Shown here in pieces: positions 9,501 through 18,303 of a stretch of DNA of 64,000 nt (positions are counted from its first letter, which is position 1; every line of letters begins with the position of its first letter). A program made the position numbers and the translations under genes. Origin of the DNA: Rugosimonospora acidiphila (GTDB lineage Bacteria > Actinomycetota > Actinomycetes > Mycobacteriales > Micromonosporaceae); the NCBI RefSeq assembly GCF_039543385.1, contig NZ_BAABJQ010000028.1:49731-113730 (forward strand). The letters run 5' to 3'. The notes under the pieces were generated by a model. It saw only the letters and a list, made by a program, of their open reading frames with translations, was not told where the DNA came from and searched no databases.

Positions 9501-10421
9501 TTGCGGCTCGGCGACCCGGCCGACTCGCTGATCTCCCGCAGGGCCGCCGGGAACGTGCCGGAGGACGCCCCCGGGCGGGGCCTGACCTCGGACGGGTTCC
9601 ACTTCCTCACCGCCGCGCCGCCGCCGGACGGCCTGATCGAGTCCATCGCGGCCGGGTGGACCGGGCCCAAGGCGCCGCCGGTGCGGCTGCTGCCCACCCT
9701 GGTCGGGTACGACGACGTCGCGGTCTCCGGCGAGGTGGCGATCGGGATCGCGCAGTCCGACCTGCGCCCGGTCTGCCTGGACCTGGCCACCGAGCCGCAC
9801 TTCCTGCTGTTCGGCGACGCGGAGAGCGGCAAGTCCTCGTTCCTGCGCGCGCTGGCCACCTCGATCACCCGCCGGTACCCGCCGGAGGCGGCCCGGATCA
9901 TCCTCGTCGACTACCGGCGCAGCCTGCTCGGCGCGGTCGCCTCCGACCACCTCATCGGGTACGCCACCGGGGCGGCGCAGACCGCCGAGCTGGTCGAGTC
10001 GGTCGCCGGGTACATGGCGGGCCGGCTGCCCGGGCCCGACCTGACCCCGCAGCAACTGCGCGAGCGCTCCTGGTGGAGCGGGCCGGACTGCTACCTGCTC
10101 GTCGACGACTACGACCTGGTGGCGGCCGGCCCGAGCAACCCGCTGCATCCGCTGCTGGAATACCTGGCCCAGGCCCGGGACATCGGCCTGCATCTGGTGC
10201 TGGCCAGGCGTACGGGTGGCGCGGGCCGATCGCTGTACGAACCGGTCATCCAGCGCCTGCGCGAGCTGTCCACGCCGGGGTTGGTGCTGTCCGGCGACCG
10301 GGAGGAGGGCGCGCTGCTCGGCACGGTACGGCCCGGGCCGCTTCCGCCGGGTCGAGGCTGGCTGGTCACCCGGCGCGAGGGCGTACGGCTGATCCAGCTC
10401 GGGTACCTGCCGCCGGTGTAA
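6522..10421 (+). CDS. eccC: type VII secretion ATPase EccC (three FtsK/SpoIIIE ATPase domains)
   Basis: Motor and substrate-recognition ATPase of the ESX secretion machine, anchored at the inner face of the membrane. The 1299-aa protein has two predicted membrane helices at about residues 38-86 and three P-loops: GATGSGKSE at 501-509, GGPRSGKSS at 848-856 and GDAESGKSS at 1098-1106. The first ATPase has an orthodox Walker B (LLVICDEFSEL). The second has only one acidic residue (FLVIDGW), and the third reads YLLVDDYDL; degenerate later domains are typical of EccC. The GTG at 6522 follows GGGGAGG with 6 nt spacing; an upstream TTG at 6516 would bury that site. All three domains are fused in one chain rather than split as EccCa/EccCb. 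It converges on marP. Confidence 0.95.
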   Translation: MATVVVRRGPRRLAPELPSGELVIQAPPEIRPLIGSRWAQLLTILPMLTGTVATAMMFAGRQGGAYSYVVGGVFGISSLGMLATGFGSSGGTPKKAEMMAARREYLRHLAGLRLRVRDNAGRQRDALHYRHPHPDVLWSTVDSYRLWERRPGDGDFAVARVGIGPQTLATPLVAPVTAPLEELEPMTAAALRRFLDAYAVVPDLPVAVAVSGFARLYVHAAADDEPWDARPWQAADAPAPARRTEDRVRDLVRAMLAQLAVFNAPADLLIAVCAGHDRRPEWEYLKWLPHALHPTRTDRLGPVRLVAGSGPELERLLDDVIANRPRFGPGNPNGGPQVVIVVDGGDLSGCEHLTIDGGVAGVALIEVDGAPPRLLDRGTIGLTVGADGALFSDTIDERGRVGVADRMDLPTAQALARQLAPLRLAAAARAGDGTGPTDTGLAELLGIGDPDDFAAAVGWAPRPGRDRLRVPIGVDGGGHPVELDLKESAQDGMGPHGLLIGATGSGKSELLRTIVLGLAATHDSEALNFVLIDFKGGATFATLDRLPHTAAVITNLRDQLPLVDRMTDALNGELQRRQELLKRSGNFASLRDYERARPGTGLAALPVLLVICDEFSELLFAKPDFIETFVQIGRLGRSLGVHLLLASQRLEEGRLRGLETHLSYRIGLRTFSAMESRSVLGVPDAYELPRSPGHGFLRYATEPLQRFRAAYVSGPYLRPGPAPDATGILDYTSRLVPAPARPAPDVEAESDPGHGAPASLLDLLVDRLAGAGATAHQVWLPPLDRPAPIEELIGPLVTEAPVGLTTANPQLRDALMVPVALVDKPFEQRRDLLWLTLSGSGGHVAIVGGPRSGKSSLLSTVVCGLALTHTPQRAQIYCLDFGGGVLAGLRKLPHVGGVAGRLEPDAVRRTVGEVAGLLTERERGGAEPAAGRAEVFLVIDGWATIRGEYDDLEAAITDLATRGLSYGIHVLAAGSRWMDFRPAIRDLFGSRLELRLGDPADSLISRRAAGNVPEDAPGRGLTSDGFHFLTAAPPPDGLIESIAAGWTGPKAPPVRLLPTLVGYDDVAVSGEVAIGIAQSDLRPVCLDLATEPHFLLFGDAESGKSSFLRALATSITRRYPPEAARIILVDYRRSLLGAVASDHLIGYATGAAQTAELVESVAGYMAGRLPGPDLTPQQLRERSWWSGPDCYLLVDDYDLVAAGPSNPLHPLLEYLAQARDIGLHLVLARRTGGAGRSLYEPVIQRLRELSTPGLVLSGDREEGALLGTVRPGPLPPGRGWLVTRREGVRLIQLGYLPPV

Positions 10422-10439
10422 TCGCCTCCGAGCGGCGGC

Positions 10440-11630
10440 TCAGCCGTCGGTGCAGGCGCCCGTGTCGGCCTCCGCGGTGGCGTTGCGCCCGGCCGCGACG
10501 ATCGGGGCGGCCTCGGCCGCGCTGAGCGCGAACCCGGTCTGCTGATCGTCCGCCGCCGCCGCGAACACCACCCCGAGTACCGCGCCGGACGGATCGATCA
10601 GGGGGCCACCGGAGTTGCCGCTGCGGACCAGGCCGCGAATCGTGTAAATGTCCCGGGTGACCGTCATGGCGTTGTAGATGTCCGGGCCCCGGATCGGGCC
10701 GTCGTCCCGGACCCTCGCCGCCTGGGCGTCGTACGGCCCGTCCAGCGGGTACCCGAGCACGATGGCGTCATCGCCGCTGTCCGCCGGCGAGGAGGCGAAG
10801 TTCATCACCGGCGCGACCAGCCCCGGGACGTAGAGCACGGCCAGGTCGCGCTCGGGGTCGTACTCGACCACCCGGGCGGCCTGCAGGTCGCCCTCCTGAT
10901 CGACTGAGACCGACCGGGTGCCGGCCACCACGTGCGCGTTGGTCAGCACGTGCTCCGGCGCGTACACGAATCCGGAGCCCTCGATGCGCCGCGAGCAGGA
11001 CGGCGCCGCGCCGAGGATCTTGACGACCGACCGCTCGGAGCGGGTCACCACCGACGCGTTGTCGAGCGCCTGGTCGGGCGCGGGAACCTGGCGGACCCGC
11101 GTCGGGTCGAGTTCGCCGAAGACGTCCGGGAAGTCGTTGGTGTCCACCGTGCTGCGCAGCGCGTCGGACAGCGACTGGGCGCTGTCCGGCATCACCGAGT
11201 TGATGCCGTGCAGGATCGCGCTGTTGCGGACCGACCGGGCCAGCCCCGGCAGCGCCGAGGAGCCCAGCGGTGCGGCGACCAGCCAGGCCACCAGCAGCAC
11301 CGCGACCACCGAGACCAGCGACCCGCCCAGGTCGTCCAGGGTCTGGCCGGTCCGGTTGTGGATCGACGCGCGCAGCCGGCTGCCCAACCAGCCGGCGAGC
11401 GCCTGGCCGGCGATGGCGATGCCGAAGATGGTCAACAGGGAGATGAACACCCGAGCCAGGTCGGCCTGGACGAATCCGGCGAGCCACGGGCCGAGCTGCA
11501 GGCCCAGGGCCGCGCCGCCGAAGAAGCCGACAAAGGACAGCAGACCAACGAAGAAACCCTGGCGGTAGCCGTTCACGGCAAAGACGATCACCAAGATGAC
11601 CAGGATGACGTCGACCAGGCTGCCTTGCAC
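10440..11630 (-). CDS. marP: membrane-anchored periplasmic serine protease, MarP-like (CvpA + trypsin domains)
   Basis: Four N-terminal membrane helices form a CvpA/colicin-V-production-type domain (residues ~1-130), followed by a trypsin-like protease domain outside the membrane. The catalytic triad is visible: His233 in TNAHVVAG, Asp262 in ERDLAVLYV and Ser340 in RSGNSGGP. The 396-aa length and triad spacing closely match mycobacterial MarP, which protects against acid and oxidative stress by processing cell-wall hydrolases. GTG at 11630 gives MQGSLVDVILVILV; a GTG 24 nt upstream is in frame but overlaps the end of the NUDIX gene. It lies just downstream of the NUDIX gene on the same strand, the mycobacterial order. 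Confidence 0.9.
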   Translation of the reverse strand: MQGSLVDVILVILVIVFAVNGYRQGFFVGLLSFVGFFGGAALGLQLGPWLAGFVQADLARVFISLLTIFGIAIAGQALAGWLGSRLRASIHNRTGQTLDDLGGSLVSVVAVLLVAWLVAAPLGSSALPGLARSVRNSAILHGINSVMPDSAQSLSDALRSTVDTNDFPDVFGELDPTRVRQVPAPDQALDNASVVTRSERSVVKILGAAPSCSRRIEGSGFVYAPEHVLTNAHVVAGTRSVSVDQEGDLQAARVVEYDPERDLAVLYVPGLVAPVMNFASSPADSGDDAIVLGYPLDGPYDAQAARVRDDGPIRGPDIYNAMTVTRDIYTIRGLVRSGNSGGPLIDPSGAVLGVVFAAAADDQQTGFALSAAEAAPIVAAGRNATAEADTGACTDG

Positions 11631-11634
11631 GGAC

Positions 11635-12291
11635 CTAGGGTACGGGCCGGTCACCAGAGATCGGTAACTCCACGGTCTCGGCGCGCCCCAACCAGGGCCG
11701 CGACCAGCCGCCCATCTCCAGCAGCGCGGAGAGTATCCCGGCGGTGAAGCCCCAGACGAGCATGCCGTGTACCCGGAAGGCCGGCCCGAGGTGGCCGCTG
11801 GAGTGGCGTACCCGCACCCGGTTGGCCGGGTCCACCAACTCGGCGACCGGGACCCGGGTCACCCGGGCGACCTCGGCGGCCTGCCTGGCGTGTACCCGAT
11901 GGGGCGCCTCCCACCAGCCCAGCACCGGCGTGACCAGGAACCGGCTCACCGGGATCCAGAGCGGGGGCAGCGTGGCGAGCACCCGTACCGTGGCCGGATC
12001 GAGGCCGACCTCCTCCCGCGCCTCGCGCAGGGCGGTCGCGGTCGGGTCGGCGTCGCCGGGGTCGGCGGCCCCGCCCGGAAAGGCCGGCTGCCCGGCGTGG
12101 TGGCGCATGTCCGCGGCCCGCTCCAGGAGCAGCACGTCCGGGCCGTGCGGGGCATCCTCGCCGAACAGCACCAGTACGGCGCCGGGCCGGCCGCCGGAGG
12201 CCGGCGTGGGCATCGACCGGAACTGGTGCGCGTCGGCGTCCCGGACCTGGCGCAGCAGCGGCTGCCACCACGCCGGCAACGCGTCGCTCAT
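11635..12291 (-). CDS. NUDIX hydrolase, CoA pyrophosphatase type
   Basis: Predicted to cleave the pyrophosphate of coenzyme A or its esters. The 218-aa protein has the CoA-specific motif LLLERAADMRHHAGQPAFPGG (residues ~47-67) immediately before a NUDIX box ending REAREEVGLD. Start ATG at 12291 gives MSDALPAWWQPLL and follows GGAGG 12 nt upstream; upstream in-frame codons are Arg-rich spacer. It is immediately upstream of marP (stop 11635, next start 11630), so the two are probably co-transcribed and coupled. Confidence 0.9.
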   Translation of the reverse strand: MSDALPAWWQPLLRQVRDADAHQFRSMPTPASGGRPGAVLVLFGEDAPHGPDVLLLERAADMRHHAGQPAFPGGAADPGDADPTATALREAREEVGLDPATVRVLATLPPLWIPVSRFLVTPVLGWWEAPHRVHARQAAEVARVTRVPVAELVDPANRVRVRHSSGHLGPAFRVHGMLVWGFTAGILSALLEMGGWSRPWLGRAETVELPISGDRPVP

Positions 12292-12439
12292 CCGGCCCGA
12301 CCACCTCCGGCGGGCCGAGGCCCGAGCGGTCCACGCGCGGACCGAGGCCCGGACCCGGCCCAACCGCCCGCGGCGAGCCGACCGCCGAGCCCGCCCGGCA
12401 CGGACCGGGGCCCGGGGCCGGCGAGTGGTCGGGTCCGCC

Positions 12440-13234
12440 TCACGGCGTGTCGTCCTTGCCGGCGGCGGCCCGGGCCGTCGCGGTGGCGGTGTTCGCGGCC
12501 GGCGCCGGCACCCCGGCCAACTCCGCCAGCTCGGCCGCCCGGGGGCCCTTGAGCAGCTTCGCCGCCTCGGCCGGATCGGTCGGCCCGCTGCCGTAGGACG
12601 GGCAGAGCCGCGCCAGGGTGCACGCGCCGCAGGCCGGCTTGCGGGCGTGGCAGACCCGCCGGCCGTGGAAGATGATCCGGTGCGACAGCATCGTCCAGTC
12701 GCGCCGCTCGATGAGCTTGCTGACCGCGGTCTCGATCTTGACGGGGTCGGTCTCCTCGGTCCACTCCCAGCGATGCACCAGCCGTTGGAAGTGGGTGTCG
12801 ACGGTGAGGCCCGGGACGTCGAAGGCGTTGCCGAGGATCACGTTGGCCGTCTTGCGCCCGATGCCCGGCAGGCTCACCAGGTCGGCCATCCGGCCGGGCA
12901 CCTCGCCGTCGTACCGCTCGAGCAGGGCCTGGCCCAGCTTCATCAGGGCGTCCGCCTTGTTGCGGTAGAACCCGGTCGGCCGGACGATCTCCTCCATCTC
13001 GGTGCGGTCGGCGGCGGCGTAGTCGGCGGCGGTCGGATACCTCGCGAACAGCTTCGGCGTCACCTGGTTGACGCCCTTGTCGGTGGACTGGGCGGACAGG
13101 ATCGTCGCGACGGCCAACTCCAACGCGTTGCGGTGGTCGAGCTCACAGTGCGCGTCGGGGTGCGCCTCGGTCAGCAGCCTGGCCATCCGGCGGGCCCGGC
13201 GCTTGCGGGCTAGATCGGTCTCGTCCGCGGTCAC
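12440..13234 (-). CDS. nth: endonuclease III (DNA glycosylase/AP lyase)
   Basis: Base-excision repair enzyme that removes oxidised pyrimidines and nicks the abasic site. The 264-aa protein shows the helix-hairpin-helix LPGIGRKTANVILGNAF with the catalytic Lys, and the catalytic Asp in VDTHFQRL. A [4Fe-4S] loop follows, C-x6-C-x2-C-x5-C (in CHARKPACGACTLARLC). GTG at 13234 starts VTADETDLARK; a TTG at 13264 is in frame but unlikely. The ~35-residue C-terminal tail is Ala/Pro-rich and probably disordered. In mycobacteria nth lies between the NUDIX gene and crp, as here, although the intervening thioredoxin-like gene is absent. Confidence 0.95.
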   Translation of the reverse strand: MTADETDLARKRRARRMARLLTEAHPDAHCELDHRNALELAVATILSAQSTDKGVNQVTPKLFARYPTAADYAAADRTEMEEIVRPTGFYRNKADALMKLGQALLERYDGEVPGRMADLVSLPGIGRKTANVILGNAFDVPGLTVDTHFQRLVHRWEWTEETDPVKIETAVSKLIERRDWTMLSHRIIFHGRRVCHARKPACGACTLARLCPSYGSGPTDPAEAAKLLKGPRAAELAELAGVPAPAANTATATARAAAGKDDTP

Positions 13235-13310
13235 GCTGGGAAGCCTACGTCGACCGCCCGACAATCACGGCCGGCCGGTCAGGACGGGTCGCCCCCGCCG
13301 ACCGCGCGAC

Positions 13311-13369
13311 CAGGCCGCAGAGCCCTCGATCAGACCGCGGAGCCCTATTTCTTCAGGCCGCGGAGCCCT
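13311..13369. repeat. three imperfect 16-bp repeats at the 3' end of cbiZ
   Basis: CAGGCCGCAGAGCCCT at 13311, CAGACCGCGGAGCCCT at 13331 and CAGGCCGCGGAGCCCT at 13354 are spaced 20 and 23 bp apart. The third copy contains the cbiZ stop codon, so the array looks like serial duplication of the gene's last codons into the downstream spacer. Confidence 0.85.
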
Positions 13370-14045
13370 TCGACCACGCCGAGGGCTCCGCCAGCCAGGC
13401 GCGTGCGCCGTCCAGGACGGCACCGTACGACGCGCGGGCCAGCCGGGCGCCCCAGACCGAGCGGGGACCGCCGTAGGGTTCGGCGGTGCCGTCCGCCGGG
13501 CAGGCCACGCAGACGGCGTCGGTGCAGGTACCGGTCGCCTCGATGCCGGCCCGCCAGATCGCCTGCGCCTTGGCCTCGGTGACCGTGGCGACCGCGTTCA
13601 CCAGCGCGCCCGGGGACAACCGCACCGGTACCCAGGCCACGATGTTGACCGTGCCGACCGGCGGCCGGGGGCGGACCGGTGGCGTGGGCCCGGGCGCCTC
13701 GACCTCCGGGGCGGCTGCCCAGCAGGGCAGCCCGAGCCCCACGGTGGCGGTCACCGATACCCCGCCATCGGACGCGTCGACCATCCGGTTCACGTCCAGC
13801 CCGGTCAGCAGGCCGACTCCGGGCGCCGTACCCAGGCCGAGTCCGGTCGCGACCTCGGTGAGATGTACGTCCGGATCGTCGCGGTCGTACCGCATGGGCA
13901 CCGTCGCGTTCACTATCCAGTGCCGAGTCCCGATCCCGCCGCCCAGCGACCCGCTCGAGATCATGAGCGCCGGAGGATCGAAGCGCCACACCAGAACCGG
14001 AAGATCGGCGCCGGCCTCCATTCTGCTGGCTCGCGACGGCTTCAC
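13353..14045 (-). CDS. cbiZ: adenosylcobinamide amidohydrolase, CbiZ family
   Basis: CbiZ removes the aminopropanol arm from (pseudo)cobinamides so they can re-enter cobalamin synthesis. The 230-aa protein carries the family hallmarks: GLLTGLDVNRMV, GTVNIVAWVPVRLSPGALV, EAKAQAIWRAGI, TGTCTDAVCVACP and PYGGPRSVWG. The start is uncertain: GTG at 14045 (following GAG) or ATG at 14021 are both possible, while codons further upstream run into the crp promoter region. It sits between nth and crp, divergent from crp. No cobalamin riboswitch or other B12 gene is visible nearby. Confidence 0.85.
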   Translation of the reverse strand: MKPSRASRMEAGADLPVLVWRFDPPALMISSGSLGGGIGTRHWIVNATVPMRYDRDDPDVHLTEVATGLGLGTAPGVGLLTGLDVNRMVDASDGGVSVTATVGLGLPCWAAAPEVEAPGPTPPVRPRPPVGTVNIVAWVPVRLSPGALVNAVATVTEAKAQAIWRAGIEATGTCTDAVCVACPADGTAEPYGGPRSVWGARLARASYGAVLDGARAWLAEPSAWSKGSAA

Positions 14046-14161
14046 CTCGACATCGTCGCGCCGCCTGTGGACACTGATCTTCCCGGGGTGGACGCCCTGG
14101 TTGGCGTGGCGTGTGCCTAGACTGGCCTGGCGCGGGTCACGCGCGAGCGGAGGTGTGCGGG

Positions 14162-14839
14162 ATGGATGAGGTGCTGGCTCGGAGTGGGATCTTCCAGGGC
14201 GTGGACCCCGAAGCCGCGGAATCACTCGCCAAGGAGATGGACACCATTGAGGCCCGCAAGGGCGAGGTGATCTTCAACGAGGGTGAGCCGGGTGACAGCC
14301 TCTACATCGTGCTGTCCGGGAAGATCAAGCTGGGCCGGCGGGCCGCCGATGGCCGGCAGAATCTGGTCGCGATCATGGGCCCCTCGGACATGATGGGCGA
14401 GTTGTCGCTGTTCGACCCCGGTCCGCGGACCGCCACGGCCACCGCCGTCACCGACGCGCGGGTAGCCCGGCTCCGCAAGCAGGCGCTGCGCCCATGGCTG
14501 ACCAACCGGCCCGAGATCGCCGAGCAGCTGCTGCGGGTGCTGGCCCGCCGGCTGCGCCGGACCAACGACTCGCTGGCCGACCTGATCTTCACGGACGTGC
14601 CGGGCCGGGTCGCCAAGAACCTGCTGCAGATGGCCGGCCGGTTCGGCACCCGGGACGGCGGCGTGCTGCGGGTCACTCACGACCTCACCCAGGAGGAGCT
14701 GGCCCAGCTGGTCGGCGCGTCCCGGGAGACGGTCAACAAGGCCCTGGCCGACTTCGCGTCCCGCGGCTGGCTACGCCTGGATGGCAAGAGTGTGATCATC
14801 CTCGACCCCGAGCGATTGGCTCGGCGGGCCCGCGTCTGA
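14162..14839 (+). CDS. crp: cAMP receptor protein family transcriptional regulator (Crp/GlxR)
   Basis: Global cAMP-responsive regulator. The 225-aa protein has a cyclic-nucleotide-binding domain (residues ~5-120) with the phosphate-binding cassette GELSLFDPGPRTATATA. A winged-helix domain follows with recognition segment TQEELAQLVGASRETVNKALADF. It is close to the mycobacterial Crp (Rv3676) along its whole length, including MDEVLARSGIFQGV and LLRVLARRLRRTNDSLADLIFTDVPGRVAKNLLQ. The ATG at 14162 has CGGAGG at 14148-14153 with 8 nt spacing. It is transcribed alone. A predicted adenylyl cyclase gene ends 9.6 kb downstream, within what is normally the crp neighbourhood. Confidence 0.96.
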   Translation: MDEVLARSGIFQGVDPEAAESLAKEMDTIEARKGEVIFNEGEPGDSLYIVLSGKIKLGRRAADGRQNLVAIMGPSDMMGELSLFDPGPRTATATAVTDARVARLRKQALRPWLTNRPEIAEQLLRVLARRLRRTNDSLADLIFTDVPGRVAKNLLQMAGRFGTRDGGVLRVTHDLTQEELAQLVGASRETVNKALADFASRGWLRLDGKSVIILDPERLARRARV

Positions 14840-15129
14840 TCTTGCTCCACCCGGACGGCCTCCTCGGTGGTCGTTCCCGTGTGCCGCGAAGCGCGCCTTA
14901 TTTCCCCTTTGTCGCGATCTTCGGCGGGCCGCCCAGCGATGGGCCCCCGCCCCCGCACGAGGTCGGTCGGGGGACCAATCGCGACCGGTCATCGGGCGGC
15001 GCCAGCTGGCGGCCCGGTGGCCGCCTCTCACCCTCGGGCAACGACCGCCCACCGATCAATGGCCGCCCTTTGTCGACCCAAAAACATGCAGGCTTGACTG
15101 TTTGTTTCCGGCCCGGGCACCCTTACGAC
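14840..15129. other. intergenic region between crp and the tetR-led operon
   Basis: No convincing gene is seen in these 290 bp. The last 60 bp are relatively A/T-rich and contain TTGACT at 15094-15099, a plausible -35 element for the downstream operon, but no good -10 lies at 16-18 bp. A TetR operator probably lies here, though I cannot define it. Confidence 0.4.
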
Positions 15130-15726
15130 GTGCTGAACCGCACTCCTCAGCAGGAGCGCAGCCGGGCCACCCAACTCCGGCTGCTCGAGGCCACCGTCGA
15201 CTGCCTGGTCGAATTCGGCTGGTCGGGGACGACGACCACGCTCATCGCCGGCAAGGCCGGGGTGTCCCGCGGCGCCCAGCTGCACCACTACCCGACCAAG
15301 GCCGCCCTGGTCCTGGCCGCCGTCGAGCACCTCGCCCAGCGGCGCGGCGAGGAGATCCGGGCCGAGGCCGCGGGCCTGCCGCCCGGCCGCGTCGACCGGG
15401 TCATCGACCTGCTGGCCGGCGCGTTCACCGGCCCGCTGTATGTCGCCGCGCTGGAAGTCTGGGTCGCCGGGCGCACCGAGCCGGAGCTGCGCGACGCGCT
15501 GGTGCCGCTGGAGGCCCGGGTCGGCCGGGACCTGTACCGGCTGGCCGTGGACCTGCTCGGCGCCGACGACAGCCGGCCACCGGTACGCGAGGCGGTGCAC
15601 GCGACCCTCGATCTGCTGCGCGGCCTCGGCGTGGCCAACCTGCTCACCGACGACTCCGCCCGCCGGCGGACCATCCTCGCCACCTGGACCCGTCACCTCG
15701 CCGAAGTTCTCGCTCCGACCCCCTGA
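15130..15726 (+). CDS. TetR-family transcriptional regulator
   Basis: The N-terminal helix-turn-helix (residues ~8-55: RSRATQLRLLEATVDCLVE, then GKAGVSRGAQLHHYPTKAALV) is typical of TetR. The remainder (~140 residues) is a helical ligand/dimerisation domain. The protein has 198 aa and starts at GTG 15130 without a strong ribosome site. It is the first gene of the acyl-CoA operon (9 bp before the next gene), so it most likely autoregulates and controls those genes in response to an acyl-CoA or its precursor. The effector is unknown. Confidence 0.88.
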   Translation: MLNRTPQQERSRATQLRLLEATVDCLVEFGWSGTTTTLIAGKAGVSRGAQLHHYPTKAALVLAAVEHLAQRRGEEIRAEAAGLPPGRVDRVIDLLAGAFTGPLYVAALEVWVAGRTEPELRDALVPLEARVGRDLYRLAVDLLGADDSRPPVREAVHATLDLLRGLGVANLLTDDSARRRTILATWTRHLAEVLAPTP

Positions 15727-15735
15727 GGAGTACCC

Positions 15736-16634
15736 GTGGTTGATCTCGCCGAAATCCTCGTCGACCTGCACGCCGAGTCCGCCGACCTGGACGGGGTGGT
15801 GGCCGGGCTACCCGACGACGATTGGCGACGACCGACTCCGGCGGCGGGTTGGACGATCTCCCATCAGATCGCGCACCTGACCTGGACCGACCGGGTCGCC
15901 GTACGGTCGGCGACCGACCCCGAAGGCTTCGCCGAGGTGGCCGCCTCGGCCCTGGCTGACCCGGACGGGTTCGCCGATCGGGCCGCCGACGACGGCCTCG
16001 CCGAGCCCTCCGACCTGCTGTCCCGCTGGCGGAGCAGCCGCGCCGACCTGGCCGCCGCGCTCGCCGCCGCTCCGGCCGGGGCCAGGCTGCCCTGGTTCGG
16101 TATTGAGATGTCCCCGGCGTCGATGGCCACCGCCCGGATCATGGAGACCTGGGCGCACGGCGAGGACGTCGCGCTGGCGTGCGACGAGGTCCGGCTGCCG
16201 ACCCGGCGACTGCGACACGTCGCCTGGCTGGGCTGGCGGACGCTGGGGTACGGGTTCCTGGCGCACGGCCGGCCCGCGCCCACCTCGCCGGTCTATGTGG
16301 AGCTGCAGGCCCCCGACGGCGGCGTGTGGGCGTTCGGGCCGCCGGACGCCACGAACCGGGTGACCGGGCCGGCGATCGATTTCTGCCTCCTGGTCACCCA
16401 GCGCCGGCACCGGGCCGACCTGCTGTTGGAGGCGAACGGCCCGGTCGCCGACGAGTGGCTGGACGTGGCACAGGCGTTCGCCGGCCCGCCGGGCGACGGC
16501 CGTCCCCCTCGGTCCGCGCAGGCGACCGGCGCCCGCCCGGCCAAGGCGGCACGCTCGGGCGATAGCCCGCCGGCACCGGTCGGCGCCGGGGCTCCGCCGG
16601 GGGACACACCGACCCCCGGGGCGGAGGTCCGCCC

Positions 16635-16638
<4 letters not shown>
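15736..16638 (+). CDS. TIGR03084-like protein (DinB/mycothiol maleylpyruvate isomerase fold)
   Basis: The 300-aa protein has an N-terminal DinB-type four-helix bundle with probable metal ligands in HQIAHLTWTDR and in METWAHGEDV (residues ~135-145). It matches the actinobacterial TIGR03084 family, whose biochemical role is unestablished; some relatives are mycothiol-dependent enzymes. The last ~65 residues are Pro/Ala/Gly-rich and probably disordered. GTG at 15736 follows GAGGAG. The stop overlaps the next start by 4 bp (GTGA), indicating translational coupling to the AtuA-like gene. That next gene belongs to a family often found beside TIGR03084 genes. Confidence 0.75.
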
Positions 16639-18296
<1,658 letters not shown>

Positions 18297-18303
18297 GGCC
18301 ACC

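Noticed and set aside
9107..10525. 472-aa plus-strand frame inside eccC and similar long frames over other genes
   Set aside because: Arg/Ala/Gly-rich shadows caused by high GC third positions; they lack family motifs and overlap strongly supported genes.
13353..14161. Cobalamin riboswitch near cbiZ
   Set aside because: No recognisable B12-box sequence was seen in the short divergent region to crp.
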